Origin: DATHGT01 sp035317605
GTDB taxonomy: Bacteria > Methylomirabilota > Methylomirabilia > Rokubacteriales > CSP1-6
Direction: 5' to 3'
Assembly (NCBI GenBank): GCA_035317605.1
Contig: DATHGT010000134.1
Coordinates: 1 to 43,345 of the forward strand
DNA length: 43,345 nucleotides
Shown: positions 8,114 to 17,403 of the stretch, in pieces
How positions within the stretch are numbered: the first letter of the stretch is position 1
How the letters are laid out: each line of letters opens with the position of its first letter
Translations under genes and position numbers: made by a program
Notes under the pieces: model-generated
Told to the model about the DNA's origin: nothing
Seen by the model: the letters and a program-made list of their open reading frames with translations, nothing else
Databases searched by the model: none

Positions 8114-9543
8114 CCGACGCCGATCTCGGCTACACGCCCGCCGGCGAGCTGGCCGCGCTGATCCGCGAGCGCAAGCTTTCGCCCGTCGAGCTGACGCGCG
8201 CGGTGCTCGCGCGGATCGAGGCGCTCAACCCGGCGCTCAACGCGTTCTGCACGCCGACGCCTGACGTGGCCCTCGCCGAGGCGCGCCGCGCTGAAGACGC
8301 GGTGATGCGCGGCGACCGGCTCGGCCCGCTGCACGGCATTCCCTACTCGATCAAGGACCTCGCCCTGACCCGGGGCATCCGCACGATGGCGGGCTCGCAC
8401 ATCTTCGCCACCCGCGTGCCCGACGTCGACGCGCCGTTCGTCGCCCGCCTGCGCGACGCGGGCGGGATCATGCTCGGCAAGACCGCGACCTCCGAGTTCG
8501 GCTGGAAGGGCACGGGTGACAGCCCGCTCACCGGCAGCACGCGCAATCCCTGGAACACGGCGATGACGTCGGGCGGCTCCAGCGCGGGGGCAGGGGCGGC
8601 GGCGGCGGCCGGGCTCGGTCCGCTCCATCAGGGCTCGGACGGCGCGGGATCCGTCCGCATCCCCGCCGCCTTCTGCGGCGTCTTCGGGCTCAAGCCGTCG
8701 TACGGCCGGGTCCCGCAGTTCCCGGTCTCCAACAACGACTCCACGACCCACATCGGTCCGCTCACCCGCGCGGTGGCCGACGCGGCGCTGATGCTGAGCG
8801 TGATGGCGGGACCGGACGAGATGGACCGCACCTCGCTGCCCGACGCGCCGGCCGACTACGTCGGCCGGCTCCGCGACGGCGTCCGAGGACTGCGCGTGGC
8901 CTTCAGCCCCGACCTCGACACGCTGCGCGTCGACCCCGACGTGGCGACCGTCGTGCGGGACGCCGTGCGGGCCTTCGAGACGCTCGGCTGCGCCGTGGAG
9001 GAAGTGAAGCCGGGCTTCGCGGACTCCCACGAGATGATCCGCATGATGTGGAACGCCCACGAGGCCGGTAACTACGCCCGCTATCTCCCGGAGTGGCGCG
9101 ACCGGATGGACCCCGGTCTGGTGGCGTCCATCGAGAACGGACTGTCCTACAGTGTGGTCGACTACATCGAGATGCGCGGCCGGAAGCTGGCCTACTGGGA
9201 CACCGTGCGTCCGCTCTTCGAGCGCTACGATCTACTGCTCACGCCCTCGCTGTCCATCGCCGCGCTGCCGGTGGGACGCCTCAACCCGGAATCCTGGCCG
9301 CAGCCGCCGAACCGGTGGGACTGGATCGCCTGGGCCTCATTCAGCTATCCGTTCAACTTCACCGGTCAGCCCGCGGCATCCGTGCCCGCCGGCTTCACGC
9401 CGGCGGGAATGCCGGTCGGCCTTCAGATCGTTGGCCGCCGCTTCGCCGACCTCACGGTGCTGCAGGCGTCGGCCGCGTTCGAAGAAGCTCGACCATGGGC
9501 GGCTCGACGGCCCGCCCTCAGCGCCGAGCGTTCGCGCGGTTGA
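8110..9543 (+). CDS. Amidase, amidase-signature (AS) family
   Basis: A 477-residue AS-family hydrolase related to GatA and to bacterial amidases. The Ser-cisSer-Lys triad is visible: Lys82 in HGIPYSIKDLALTRG, the GGSS pair at residues 155-158 in MTSGGSSAGAGAAAAAG, and the nucleophile Ser181 in GSDGAGSVRIPAAFCGVFG. No gatB or gatC neighbours are present, so a role in tRNA amidation is unlikely. A free amide- or carbamate-hydrolysing enzyme is more probable. Its start codon overlaps the stop of the thioesterase gene. It ends 56 bases before the convergent porin-like gene, and a strong hairpin lies between them. Confidence 0.92.
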   Translation: MTDADLGYTPAGELAALIRERKLSPVELTRAVLARIEALNPALNAFCTPTPDVALAEARRAEDAVMRGDRLGPLHGIPYSIKDLALTRGIRTMAGSHIFATRVPDVDAPFVARLRDAGGIMLGKTATSEFGWKGTGDSPLTGSTRNPWNTAMTSGGSSAGAGAAAAAGLGPLHQGSDGAGSVRIPAAFCGVFGLKPSYGRVPQFPVSNNDSTTHIGPLTRAVADAALMLSVMAGPDEMDRTSLPDAPADYVGRLRDGVRGLRVAFSPDLDTLRVDPDVATVVRDAVRAFETLGCAVEEVKPGFADSHEMIRMMWNAHEAGNYARYLPEWRDRMDPGLVASIENGLSYSVVDYIEMRGRKLAYWDTVRPLFERYDLLLTPSLSIAALPVGRLNPESWPQPPNRWDWIAWASFSYPFNFTGQPAASVPAGFTPAGMPVGLQIVGRRFADLTVLQASAAFEEARPWAARRPALSAERSRG

Positions 9544-9551
9544 GAAAAGAC

Positions 9552-9577
9552 CGGCGCCCCGGTTGCCCGGGGCGCCG
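9552..9577 (-). terminator. Intrinsic terminator downstream of the first porin-like gene
   Basis: A perfect 11-bp stem (CGGCGCCCCGG with its complement at 9567-9577) closes a 4-base loop. Read on the minus strand it is followed by a T-rich run (TCTTTTCTC), so it fits Rho-independent termination of the gene ending at 9600. It may also slow transcripts from the convergent amidase. Confidence 0.75.
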
Positions 9578-9599
9578 AGAACAGCTGACGTGACTGATC

Positions 9600-11273
9600 C
9601 TAGAAGGTGACCCGAATGCGGCCGGTCAGCTTGTAGACGTTCCGCGACTGGCAGGTCGCGACCCCGTCGGTCACGCACCCGAACCCTCCGGGCGTCCGCT
9701 GGATGTTCAACGCGTCGCCGGTGATCAGCGCCGCGGCCGCCATGTCGAACGATACGTTGGGGGCGAATCGGTAGGTCAGGCCTCCGACCCACTCGTTACC
9801 CAGATAGCGCTCCTTGCCACCCTGGAACGGGTTGCCTGCCGTCGTGATACCGCTCGGCGTGAGTCCCGTCGCCGTCGCCGTGGTGCCCTTCGTGTCCACC
9901 GGCGTGTCCGTCCAGCTCACGTTGGTGATCACGTGGAAGGTCAGGGCCGGGGTCAGCGAATAGTCGGCGGCCAGACCGGCGAAGATGCGGCCGTACTTGT
10001 CGTAGCTCGGCGATTCGCGCATGGTGAGACCCGGCCGCTGGACCAGGAAGCCGGTGTTGTAGTCGATGCCGCTCTTCCAGATCTCCGACCAGCCGTTCAT
10101 GTAGTTGAAGCCGGGGTTGATCGCGTGGTACGTGCGGTCGACGCCGCCCCCGTTGTTCTGGATGTCGTGTTGGGCCTGCATGCCGGGCGTGTAGGCGATG
10201 CGCGACTCGATGAGCAGGGGTCCCGTCCGGAACCCCGTGATCACATCCAGGAGGAACGACCGGATGTCCACGTCGTTCTTGATCGCGCTCCCGCGCCGGG
10301 GCACTTCCTCGTTGCCCAGCAGATAGATGAACGTGGGCTGGAACGAGAACGGCCCCATCTGCCATCGGAGGTCGCCGCCGAAGTAGTGGCGCGTGATCCG
10401 GTTACCGTTGAGACCCGGCCCGGCCACCGACCCCACCGTTACCGCCGGACAGTTGGTGTTCGGGCTATACCCGCCAAAGCCCGGCGTGCCCAGGTTGGCC
10501 GTGCCGCAGTTGCCGCCGTCCCACGATCCGTATCCGTACGTGGGCTTGATGGTCAGCCCCTTGAACAGATCGGCCTCGAGGCTCGCGATGATCGCCCACG
10601 AGTCCTTCTGGTTCGGCGCGATGAACCGATCCAGCTGCTCGCTGATCTGCACGAAGCTCACCGTGCTGCGCACGTTCGGCGCCCACGTCGTCTGGAGGTT
10701 CACGCCGGGGAAGTCACCGGTGGCCAGCACGCCCGGCTTGTAGTCGTGCCCGCTGAACGCCTGCCCGCCGAACCGTCCAATCGTTGCGAACGGAATGAAC
10801 GGCATCAGTGAACCGGGCCCCGTGATCGGCGCCTCGAGATACAGCCACTTGGTTTCGACCGCGCCCTGCACGTCGGTGTCGAGGTCGAAGTTCGCCGACG
10901 TGCCGTTGGTGGCCACGCCGACCGTCGTCAGGCTGCCCGGCTGGCTGGACGCGTTGAAGTTGCCGGCGCCGTTGGTGAAGTCCAGCTCGACGGCCCACAC
11001 GCCCTTGACCTTGCCGACTTCACCCGTGATCGTGAACACGCCACGCTCACGGGACCACCATCCCTTCTCCTTGTTGCCCAGGGTGCCATCTGGCAGGTTC
11101 GGCGACTGGCCCGCCTGGTTGTTGGTGTACGCCAGGTTCATTCCCGCGGTGGTCACGAAATCGACGAGTCCGTTGATCGTCACCTTCGGAGCGGGCCCCT
11201 GAGCAAAGCTCGGCGGGGCCAGGATGCCGATGGTGACGAGAACGGCGACGACGAAGAAGAGCGTCTTTCTCAT
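9600..11273 (-). CDS. Outer-membrane beta-barrel (porin-like) protein, tandem copy 1
   Basis: A 557-residue secreted protein of unknown specificity. An N-terminal signal peptide (RKTLFFVVAVLVTIGILA, then PPSFAQG) is followed by a long run rich in alternating hydrophobic strands, Gly, Asn and aromatic residues. It ends in GRIRVTF with a terminal Phe, the usual mark of BamA-inserted barrels. Segments such as VTINGLVDFVTTAG and AVELDFTNGAGNFN recall porins with a short first strand. It is nearly identical along its whole length to the gene at 11618-13291. It has its own upstream promoter-like sequence and downstream terminator. No family could be named confidently. The substrate is unknown. Confidence 0.8.
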   Translation of the reverse strand: MRKTLFFVVAVLVTIGILAPPSFAQGPAPKVTINGLVDFVTTAGMNLAYTNNQAGQSPNLPDGTLGNKEKGWWSRERGVFTITGEVGKVKGVWAVELDFTNGAGNFNASSQPGSLTTVGVATNGTSANFDLDTDVQGAVETKWLYLEAPITGPGSLMPFIPFATIGRFGGQAFSGHDYKPGVLATGDFPGVNLQTTWAPNVRSTVSFVQISEQLDRFIAPNQKDSWAIIASLEADLFKGLTIKPTYGYGSWDGGNCGTANLGTPGFGGYSPNTNCPAVTVGSVAGPGLNGNRITRHYFGGDLRWQMGPFSFQPTFIYLLGNEEVPRRGSAIKNDVDIRSFLLDVITGFRTGPLLIESRIAYTPGMQAQHDIQNNGGGVDRTYHAINPGFNYMNGWSEIWKSGIDYNTGFLVQRPGLTMRESPSYDKYGRIFAGLAADYSLTPALTFHVITNVSWTDTPVDTKGTTATATGLTPSGITTAGNPFQGGKERYLGNEWVGGLTYRFAPNVSFDMAAAALITGDALNIQRTPGGFGCVTDGVATCQSRNVYKLTGRIRVTF

Positions 11274-11448
11274 TGCCGTCTCCTCATTGTGGAAAGGTCG
11301 CGTTGGACAACAGCGTCGGGGGGCGCAGTGTGGACAACAGTTTCCTGAAGGGAGCTGGCGCTCAGCTCGAACGGATAATGCAGGCTATGTGGACTGCGGG
11401 AACCGAAATCGGCCATGCTCGCCCTCGAGCGGCGGATCGGTCGCCGGG

Positions 11449-11477
11449 AAGATATCCTTGGACGGGGAAAAACACAA
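11449..11477 (-). promoter_or_regulatory. Candidate sigma-70-type promoter of porin-like copy 1
   Basis: On the minus strand TTGTGT (11472-11477) and TATCTT (11449-11454) are separated by 17 bases. The -35 box lies in the block AAGGCTTGTG, which is also conserved upstream of copy 2, as is a CGACCGATCC stretch downstream of the -10 box. Conservation between two otherwise diverged leaders supports a regulatory role. Confidence 0.5.
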
Positions 11478-11545
11478 GCCTTTTTCTTCGGACCCACCCC
11501 TTCAACGCGCCACGGCATGGACGGGCTCGTGCCCCAAAAAGAAAA

Positions 11546-11568
11546 GCGCCCCGGAGAACCCGGGGCGC
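11546..11568 (-). terminator. Intrinsic terminator downstream of porin-like copy 2
   Basis: A 9-bp perfect stem (GCGCCCCGG with CCGGGGCGC) and a 5-base loop. On the minus strand it is followed by TTTTCTTTTT, a clear U-tract. The stem core matches the terminator of copy 1, so the terminator was probably duplicated with the gene. Confidence 0.85.
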
Positions 11569-11617
11569 CTGTAGCCGGACGCGGGGGCCTCGGACGGCCT
11601 CCCGCGTGATTTGATCC

Positions 11618-13291
11618 CTAGAACGTGACCCGAATGCGGCCTGACAGCTTGTAGACGTTCCGCGACTGGCAGGTCGCGACCCCGTCGGTCACGCACCCGA
11701 ACCCTCCGGGCGTCCGCTGGATGTTCAACGCGTCGCCCGTGACCAGCGCCGCCGCCGCCATGTCGAACGCCACGTTGGGGGCGAACCGGTAGGTCAGACC
11801 GCCCACCCACTCGTTACCCAGGTACCGCTCCTTGCCTCCGGTGAACGGGTTACCCGGCGTCGTGATACCGCTCGGCGTCAACCCCGTCGCCGTCGCCGTC
11901 GTGCCCTTCGTGTCCACCGCCGTGTCCGTCCAGCTCACGTTGGTGATCACGTGGAAGGTCAGGGCCGGTGTCAGCGAGTAGTCGGCCGCGATACCGGCGA
12001 AGATGCGGCCGTACTTGTCATAGCTCTGTGACTCGCGCATGGTGAGACCGGGCCGCTGGACCAGGAAACCGGTGTTGTAGTCGACACCGCTCTTCCAGAT
12101 CTCCGACCAGCCGTTCATGTAGTTGAAGCCGGGGTTGATCGCGTGATACGTGCGGTCGACGCCACCGCCGCTGTTCTGGATGTCGTGTTGGGCCTGCATG
12201 CCGGGCGTGTAGGCGATGCGCGACTCGATGAGCAGGGGTCCCGTCCGGAACCCCGTGATCACATCCAGGAGGAACGACCGGATGTCCACGTCGTTCTTGA
12301 CTGCGGTCCCACGCCGGGGCACTTCCTCGTTCCCCAGCAGATAAATGAACGTGGGCTGGAAGGAGAACGGCCCCATCTGCCATCGGAGGTCGCCACCGAA
12401 GTAGTGGCGCGTGATCCGGCTGCCCGGAAGACCCGGCCCCGCCACGTTTCCGACGACCACGGCGGGACAGTTGGTGTTCGGGCTGTAGCCGCCGACGCCC
12501 GGGGTGCCGAGGTTGGCCGTGCCGCAGTTACCGCCGTCCCAAGAGCCGTAGGCGTACGTGGGCTTGATGGTCAGACCCTTGAACAGGTCGGCCTCGAGGC
12601 TCGCGACGATCGCCCACGAGTCCTTCTGGTTCGGCGCGATGAACTTATCCAGAGCCTCGCTGATCTGCACGAACGTCACGGTGCTGCGCACGTCCGGCGT
12701 CCACGTGGTCTGGAGATTCACGCCGGGGAAATCGCCGGTGGCCAGCACGCCCGGCTTGTAGTCGTGCCCGCTGAACGCCTGGCCCCCGAACCGCCCGATC
12801 GTCGCGACCGGAATGAACGGCATCAGTGAACCGGGACCCGTGATCGGCGCTTCGAGATACAGCCACTTGGTTTCGACCGCGCCCTGCACGTCGGTGTCGA
12901 GGTCGAAGTTCGCCGAGGTGCCGTTGGTGGCCACGCCGACGGTCGTCAGGCTGCCCGGCTGGCTGGACGCGTTGAAGTTGCCGGCGCCGTTGGTGAAGTC
13001 CAACTCGACGGCCCACACACCCTTGACCTTGCCCACTTCACCGGTGATCGTGAACACGCCACGCTCACGGGAGAACCAGGTCTTCTCCTTGTTCCCGATG
13101 GTGCCGTCAGGCAGGTTCGGAGACTGACCGGCCTGGTTGTTGGTGTACGCCAGGTTCATGCCCGCGGTGGTCACGAAATCGACGAGCCCGTTGATCGTCA
13201 CCTTCGGAGCGGGCCCCTGAGCAAAGCTCGGCGGGGCCAAGACCCCGATGGCGACGAGAACGGCAAGGACGACGACGCCAGCCCTTTTCAT
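11618..13291 (-). CDS. Outer-membrane beta-barrel (porin-like) protein, tandem copy 2
   Basis: A 557-residue paralogue of the gene at 9600-11273, with the same length and the same C-terminal GRIRVTF ending. Differences are scattered single residues, for example GNKEKTWFSRERG here against GNKEKGWWSRERG, and FVQISEALDKFIAP against FVQISEQLDRFIAP. The signal peptide has diverged more (MKRAGVVVLAVLVAIGVLA). Transcription runs from a promoter-like site at 13430-13459 and ends at the hairpin 11546-11568, so the two copies appear to be separate transcription units. Pore or channel function is inferred from the barrel features only. Confidence 0.8.
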   Translation of the reverse strand: MKRAGVVVLAVLVAIGVLAPPSFAQGPAPKVTINGLVDFVTTAGMNLAYTNNQAGQSPNLPDGTIGNKEKTWFSRERGVFTITGEVGKVKGVWAVELDFTNGAGNFNASSQPGSLTTVGVATNGTSANFDLDTDVQGAVETKWLYLEAPITGPGSLMPFIPVATIGRFGGQAFSGHDYKPGVLATGDFPGVNLQTTWTPDVRSTVTFVQISEALDKFIAPNQKDSWAIVASLEADLFKGLTIKPTYAYGSWDGGNCGTANLGTPGVGGYSPNTNCPAVVVGNVAGPGLPGSRITRHYFGGDLRWQMGPFSFQPTFIYLLGNEEVPRRGTAVKNDVDIRSFLLDVITGFRTGPLLIESRIAYTPGMQAQHDIQNSGGGVDRTYHAINPGFNYMNGWSEIWKSGVDYNTGFLVQRPGLTMRESQSYDKYGRIFAGIAADYSLTPALTFHVITNVSWTDTAVDTKGTTATATGLTPSGITTPGNPFTGGKERYLGNEWVGGLTYRFAPNVAFDMAAAALVTGDALNIQRTPGGFGCVTDGVATCQSRNVYKLSGRIRVTF

Positions 13292-13429
13292 TGCCTCTCC
13301 TCATGTGGTTCGGGTGAAAGGCCGCCTCTCAACAACGACAAACCAGCCATCAACAGGAGCAGATCACCACAACAAAGACAGAAACCGGGCGGCCATCCAC
13401 CAGTCTCGAGGCCGGGATCGGTCGGCCGG

Positions 13430-13459
13430 AGCCTAACCTGTCTCCCGCAATGAGCACAA
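13430..13459 (-). promoter_or_regulatory. Candidate promoter of porin-like copy 2
   Basis: The minus strand reads TTGTGC (13454-13459), an 18-base spacer, then TAGGCT (13430-13435). The -35 box sits in the same AAGGCTTGTG block found before copy 1. The -10 match is poorer than in copy 1. Confidence 0.4.
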
Positions 13460-13492
13460 GCCTTTTCTTCGTGGATAGCGCGACGCGTCACC

Positions 13493-15631
13493 CTACCGGC
13501 TACGCTTGGCCAGGTACTCCGGGCCGACCAGGAGCTCCCTGGGCTTGGACCCATTGCCAGGGCCGATGATCCGGTCCTGCTCCATCATGTCGATGAAGCG
13601 CGCGGCCTTCGGGTACCCGAGGCCCATACGCCGCTGGAGAAAGGAGATCGACGCCTGGCGCTGCCCCACGACCAGGTGCACGCAGTCCCAGTACACGTTG
13701 TCGCGCTCGGCGCCGTCCCCGGCGGCGATCTCGTCCTCGGTGGCGAGCACGATCTCCTCGTACTGGGCCACGCCCTGGGTCCGGAGGAACTCGCAGACCG
13801 CCTTGACCTCCTCATCGCCGACCCAGGCTCCATGCACCCGCATCTGCTTGTTGGCGCCGGGGGGCAGGAAGATCATGTCGCCCCGGCCCAGGAGCTGCTC
13901 GGCGCCGTTGGCGTCGAGCACGGTGCGGGAGTCGACCTTGGAGGCCATCTGGAAGGCGATGCGGGTGGGGAAGTTCGCCTTGATCAGGCCGGTGACCACG
14001 TCGACCGACGGGCGCTGGGTGGCCAGGATCAGGTGGATGCCGATGGCCCGCGCCAGCTGAGCCAAACGCACCAGTGAGGCCTGCACCTCGCCCGACGAGA
14101 CCATCATGAGGTCGGCCAGCTCGTCGATGACCACGACCCAGTAGGCCAGGTGCTCCTCGGGAGCGACCGCCTTGTTGTAGCCCTCGATGTTGCGCACCTG
14201 CTTGGCCTGGAGAAGCTTGTAGCGCTCGTCCATCTTGCCGACGATCCAGCGCAGGCGCGCCGCCGCCTCCTTGGCGTCGGTCACGACCGGGGAGAGCAGA
14301 TGCGGAATGCCCTCGTAGACCGACAGCTCCAGCCGCTTGGGATCGATCATCAGGAAGCGCACCTCGGCCGGCGTCATCTTGTAGAGGATCGAGCAGATCA
14401 TCACGTTCAGTCCCACCGACTTGCCGGTGCCGGTGGCGCCCGCGACCAGCAGGTGCGGCATGCTGGCCAGATCGGCGACGACGGGACCGCCCGTCACGTC
14501 CTTGCCCAGAGCGAGCGGGAGCCGTCCCTTGGACGCTCCGAAGTCGGGTGACGCGAAGATCTCGCGCAGGTACACGGTGGTCGTGCTGGCGTTGGGGGTT
14601 TCGATGGCCACGGTGCCGCGTCCGGGGATCGGTCCCATGATGCGCACGGAGGCGGCCTTGAGGGCGAGGGCCAGATCGTCGGCCAGATTCACCACCCGGC
14701 TGATCTTGATCCCCGGCGCGGGCTCGAACTCGTAGGACGTGATGATCGGACCCGGGCTCACCTGGACGATCCGGCCCTCGACGTCGAAGTCCTGGAGCTT
14801 CCGGCGCAAGGTCTCGGCGTTTTCCTGGAGCTCCTCGTGGCTCATCGCCGGCTTCTGATCGTCCGGCGGCGCCTGCAGGAGTCCGGTGGGCGGAAGCTGG
14901 AACGATTCCGCGCCGCCCTTGCCGAAGTCGAAGGTCTCCTGCCACGCCAGCCCTTCCTTGACGCTGGGCTTCGCGCGACGCGGCTCGACCACGACGGGTG
15001 GAGGCGGCACGGCCTCGATGACCTCGCTGCTGGTCGCGCCGACCACGGCCGCAACCGGCTCGCCCGCCGCTCTGGCCGCCTTCACGCTCGGCCGGCGCCG
15101 CAGTCGGGCCACCCGCGCCATCACCACGCGCGCGAGCGCGGCATACGAGACCTGCGTGAGAAAGAGGACGCCGATGGGGACCCCGGCCAGGAGCACGAGC
15201 CACGTCCCGACCCCACCGAGCGCGAGCCGCAACGCTTCGACGAGGCCCCAGCCCACGAGCCCCCCGGCGACGACGCGCTCGTCGGGAGCGGGTGACGACA
15301 GCGTCATCGCCGTCTGGGTCAAGAGGCCGGTGGCGCTGAGCAGCAGCACGGCGACGCCGGCGAGGGGCGTCACCCCGCGGGCCGCGATCGGACGGATGAA
15401 CACGTTGGCGCCGACCACGGCCAGGATCAGCGGCAAGAGAAATCCACCGTAGCCGAAGGCGACGAAGAGCGCGGCGCCGAGCCACGCCCCCAGGTGACCC
15501 ACGACGCCCTGGGGATCGACCCCACGTGTGTGATTCCACACCGTGATCGCCCCGAAGCCGGCGAGGACCAGGAGCAGGATCGCCCGCGCTTCGCGGAGCC
15601 AGCGGCCCGACTCGCGCTTCTTCTTCGCCAT
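13493..15631 (-). CDS. ftsK: DNA translocase FtsK/SpoIIIE
   Basis: A 712-residue membrane-anchored DNA pump that clears chromosome ends from the division septum. Residues about 15-165 hold four hydrophobic segments (for example ILLLVLAGFGAITVW). A Pro/Ala-rich linker follows to about residue 235, shorter than in E. coli. The motor has Walker A GATGTGKS at 398-405 and Walker B VVVIDELADLMM near 500-510. The C-terminal gamma winged helix that reads KOPS-type sites is present (QRRMGLGYPKAARFIDMMEQ). The ATG shares one base with the stop of the RNase J gene (TGATG at 15629-15633), so the two are coupled. Confidence 0.97.
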   Translation of the reverse strand: MAKKKRESGRWLREARAILLLVLAGFGAITVWNHTRGVDPQGVVGHLGAWLGAALFVAFGYGGFLLPLILAVVGANVFIRPIAARGVTPLAGVAVLLLSATGLLTQTAMTLSSPAPDERVVAGGLVGWGLVEALRLALGGVGTWLVLLAGVPIGVLFLTQVSYAALARVVMARVARLRRRPSVKAARAAGEPVAAVVGATSSEVIEAVPPPPVVVEPRRAKPSVKEGLAWQETFDFGKGGAESFQLPPTGLLQAPPDDQKPAMSHEELQENAETLRRKLQDFDVEGRIVQVSPGPIITSYEFEPAPGIKISRVVNLADDLALALKAASVRIMGPIPGRGTVAIETPNASTTTVYLREIFASPDFGASKGRLPLALGKDVTGGPVVADLASMPHLLVAGATGTGKSVGLNVMICSILYKMTPAEVRFLMIDPKRLELSVYEGIPHLLSPVVTDAKEAAARLRWIVGKMDERYKLLQAKQVRNIEGYNKAVAPEEHLAYWVVVIDELADLMMVSSGEVQASLVRLAQLARAIGIHLILATQRPSVDVVTGLIKANFPTRIAFQMASKVDSRTVLDANGAEQLLGRGDMIFLPPGANKQMRVHGAWVGDEEVKAVCEFLRTQGVAQYEEIVLATEDEIAAGDGAERDNVYWDCVHLVVGQRQASISFLQRRMGLGYPKAARFIDMMEQDRIIGPGNGSKPRELLVGPEYLAKRSR

Positions 15632-17319
15632 CAGACCTGAAGGATCACCGGCAGCACGACCGGCTTGCGCTGGAAGCGCTGGTTGATGAAGTGACGGACC
15701 GCGGAGCGCACCAGCGCCCCCAGGGCCTCGCGATCGGGGATGAGCTCGGGCTCCCGCGCGGCCAGCGCGTCGAGGACCGCGGTCCGCAGCTCACCGAGCA
15801 GCTCCTCGTTCTCCTTGACGTACACGAATCCGCGCGACGCGATCTCGGGACCCGCCACCACGGCGCCCTGGCTGTCGACGACGAGCGACACGGACACCAG
15901 GCCGTCCTGGGAGAGGATCTGGCGATCGCGCAGCACCACCGCGCCGATGTCCCCCACGCCCTTGCCGTCCACCATCACGCGGCCCGTCGGATAGCGGCCG
16001 ACCACGCGCGCGGTGGTCTTCGTCACCTCGACGCCCGTGCCGTCCTCGACCAGAAAGACGCGGTCGGAAGACAGTCCCACGCCCGCGGCCAGCCGCGCGT
16101 GACCGAGCAGATGGCGGTACTCGCCGTGGACGGGAATGAAGTACCGCGGCCGGGTGAGATTCAGCATGAGCTTGAGATCTTCCTGGCTCGCGTGGCCCGA
16201 GACGTGGACGAACGCGTTGTCGTCGTAGAGCACCTCGGCGCCTAGGCGCAGCAGCGCGTTGACCACGCGACCGATCGTGCGCTCGTGGCCGGGAATGACC
16301 CGCGCCGAGATGATCACGAGGTCGCCCCGCTCGACCTGCACGTATTTGTGCTCAGCGGCGGCCATCAGGGCCAGCGCCGAGTTCGGCTCGCCCTGACTGC
16401 CCGTCGACAGGATGATCTGCCGCTCGCGCGGAAGCTTGACGAGGTCCTCCAGGGCCACGAGCACGCCCTCGGGCACGCGAAGGACGCCGAGCCCCGAGGC
16501 CACCGCGACGTTCTTCTGCATGCTCATGCCGAGGAGGGCCACGCGCCGATCGTGCGCGGCGGCCAGCGTGAGCACCTGCTGGATACGGTGGATGTGCGAG
16601 GCGAACGTGGCCAGGATGATCCGTCCCGCCGCGTGCTCGAAGTGGCCGCGCAGCGCCACGCCCACGTCGATCTCCGAGCGGGTGTGGCCGGCGCGGTCGA
16701 CGTTGGTGGAGTCCGAGAAGAGCACGAGCACGCCGTGCTCGCCCAGCTCGGCGAACTTGTAGTAGTCGGGCGGCTCGCCGTCGAGCGGACTCGGGTCCAG
16801 CTTGAAGTCGCCAGTGTGGACCAGCGTGCCCACCGGCGTATCGATGGCGAGCCCGATGCCGTCGACGATCGAATGGGTGACCCGGATGGGCTCCACCCGG
16901 AAGGGGCCGATCTCGACCCGCTGGCGCGGGCGGATCTCGCGAAGGTCCGCGCTCTCGAGGAGCCCGTGCTCGCGCAGCCGCTCGCCGACCAGGGCCAGGG
17001 TCATCGGCGTGCCGTAGACCGGCACCCGAACCGAGCGCAGGAGGTACGGCAGCGCGCCGATGTGGTCCTCGTGCCCATGGGTGAGGAACACGGCGCGGAA
17101 CCCGTCGCGCTTGGCGAACGCGTAAGTGAAGTCCGGGATCACGTGATCGATGCCCGGCATCTCGTCCGGATCGGGGAACATCAGTCCGCAGTCGATGGCG
17201 ATGAGGTCGTCGCCCGACTCGACGAGCATCATGTTGAGCCCGATCTCGCCGAGCCCTCCGAGGGGGATCAGCCGGACCGCAGGCTCCGTGGCGGGCGGAG
17301 GAACGTCGACCAGGCTCAT
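15631..17319 (-). CDS. rnj: Ribonuclease J
   Basis: A 562-residue metallo-beta-lactamase/beta-CASP ribonuclease that processes and degrades RNA in the cytoplasm, as endonuclease and 5'-3' exonuclease. The zinc-binding HGHEDH motif is at residues 81-86 in FLTHGHEDHIGALPYLL. Further metal ligands lie in VTHSIVDGIGLAI and HTGDFKLD. The beta-CASP region includes ILSTGSQGEPNSALALMA and VHVSGHASQEDLKLML, and the family C-terminal domain is complete. It is the first gene of an rnj-ftsK pair. The ATG at 17319 lies 84 bases from the divergent histidine kinase start, so the promoter must be within that short gap. Confidence 0.97.
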   Translation of the reverse strand: MSLVDVPPPATEPAVRLIPLGGLGEIGLNMMLVESGDDLIAIDCGLMFPDPDEMPGIDHVIPDFTYAFAKRDGFRAVFLTHGHEDHIGALPYLLRSVRVPVYGTPMTLALVGERLREHGLLESADLREIRPRQRVEIGPFRVEPIRVTHSIVDGIGLAIDTPVGTLVHTGDFKLDPSPLDGEPPDYYKFAELGEHGVLVLFSDSTNVDRAGHTRSEIDVGVALRGHFEHAAGRIILATFASHIHRIQQVLTLAAAHDRRVALLGMSMQKNVAVASGLGVLRVPEGVLVALEDLVKLPRERQIILSTGSQGEPNSALALMAAAEHKYVQVERGDLVIISARVIPGHERTIGRVVNALLRLGAEVLYDDNAFVHVSGHASQEDLKLMLNLTRPRYFIPVHGEYRHLLGHARLAAGVGLSSDRVFLVEDGTGVEVTKTTARVVGRYPTGRVMVDGKGVGDIGAVVLRDRQILSQDGLVSVSLVVDSQGAVVAGPEIASRGFVYVKENEELLGELRTAVLDALAAREPELIPDREALGALVRSAVRHFINQRFQRKPVVLPVILQV

Positions 17320-17403
17320 TGCTGACGTTCGATCCTAGCACCCGGTCCCCTGAAACCATGCTATGTACCGACACCGGGCGTCGGCCCGTTCGGGGAGGAC
17401 CGC

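Larger units (their letters stand above)
11274..11617. other. Intergenic region between the tandem porin-like genes
   Basis: This 344-base gap holds the terminator of copy 2 near its right-hand gene (11546-11568) and the candidate promoter of copy 1 (11449-11477). The remainder, about 175 bases between that promoter and the ATG at 11273, shows no gene and would be a long untranslated leader. No small ORF with a ribosome site was convincing. Confidence 0.6.
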
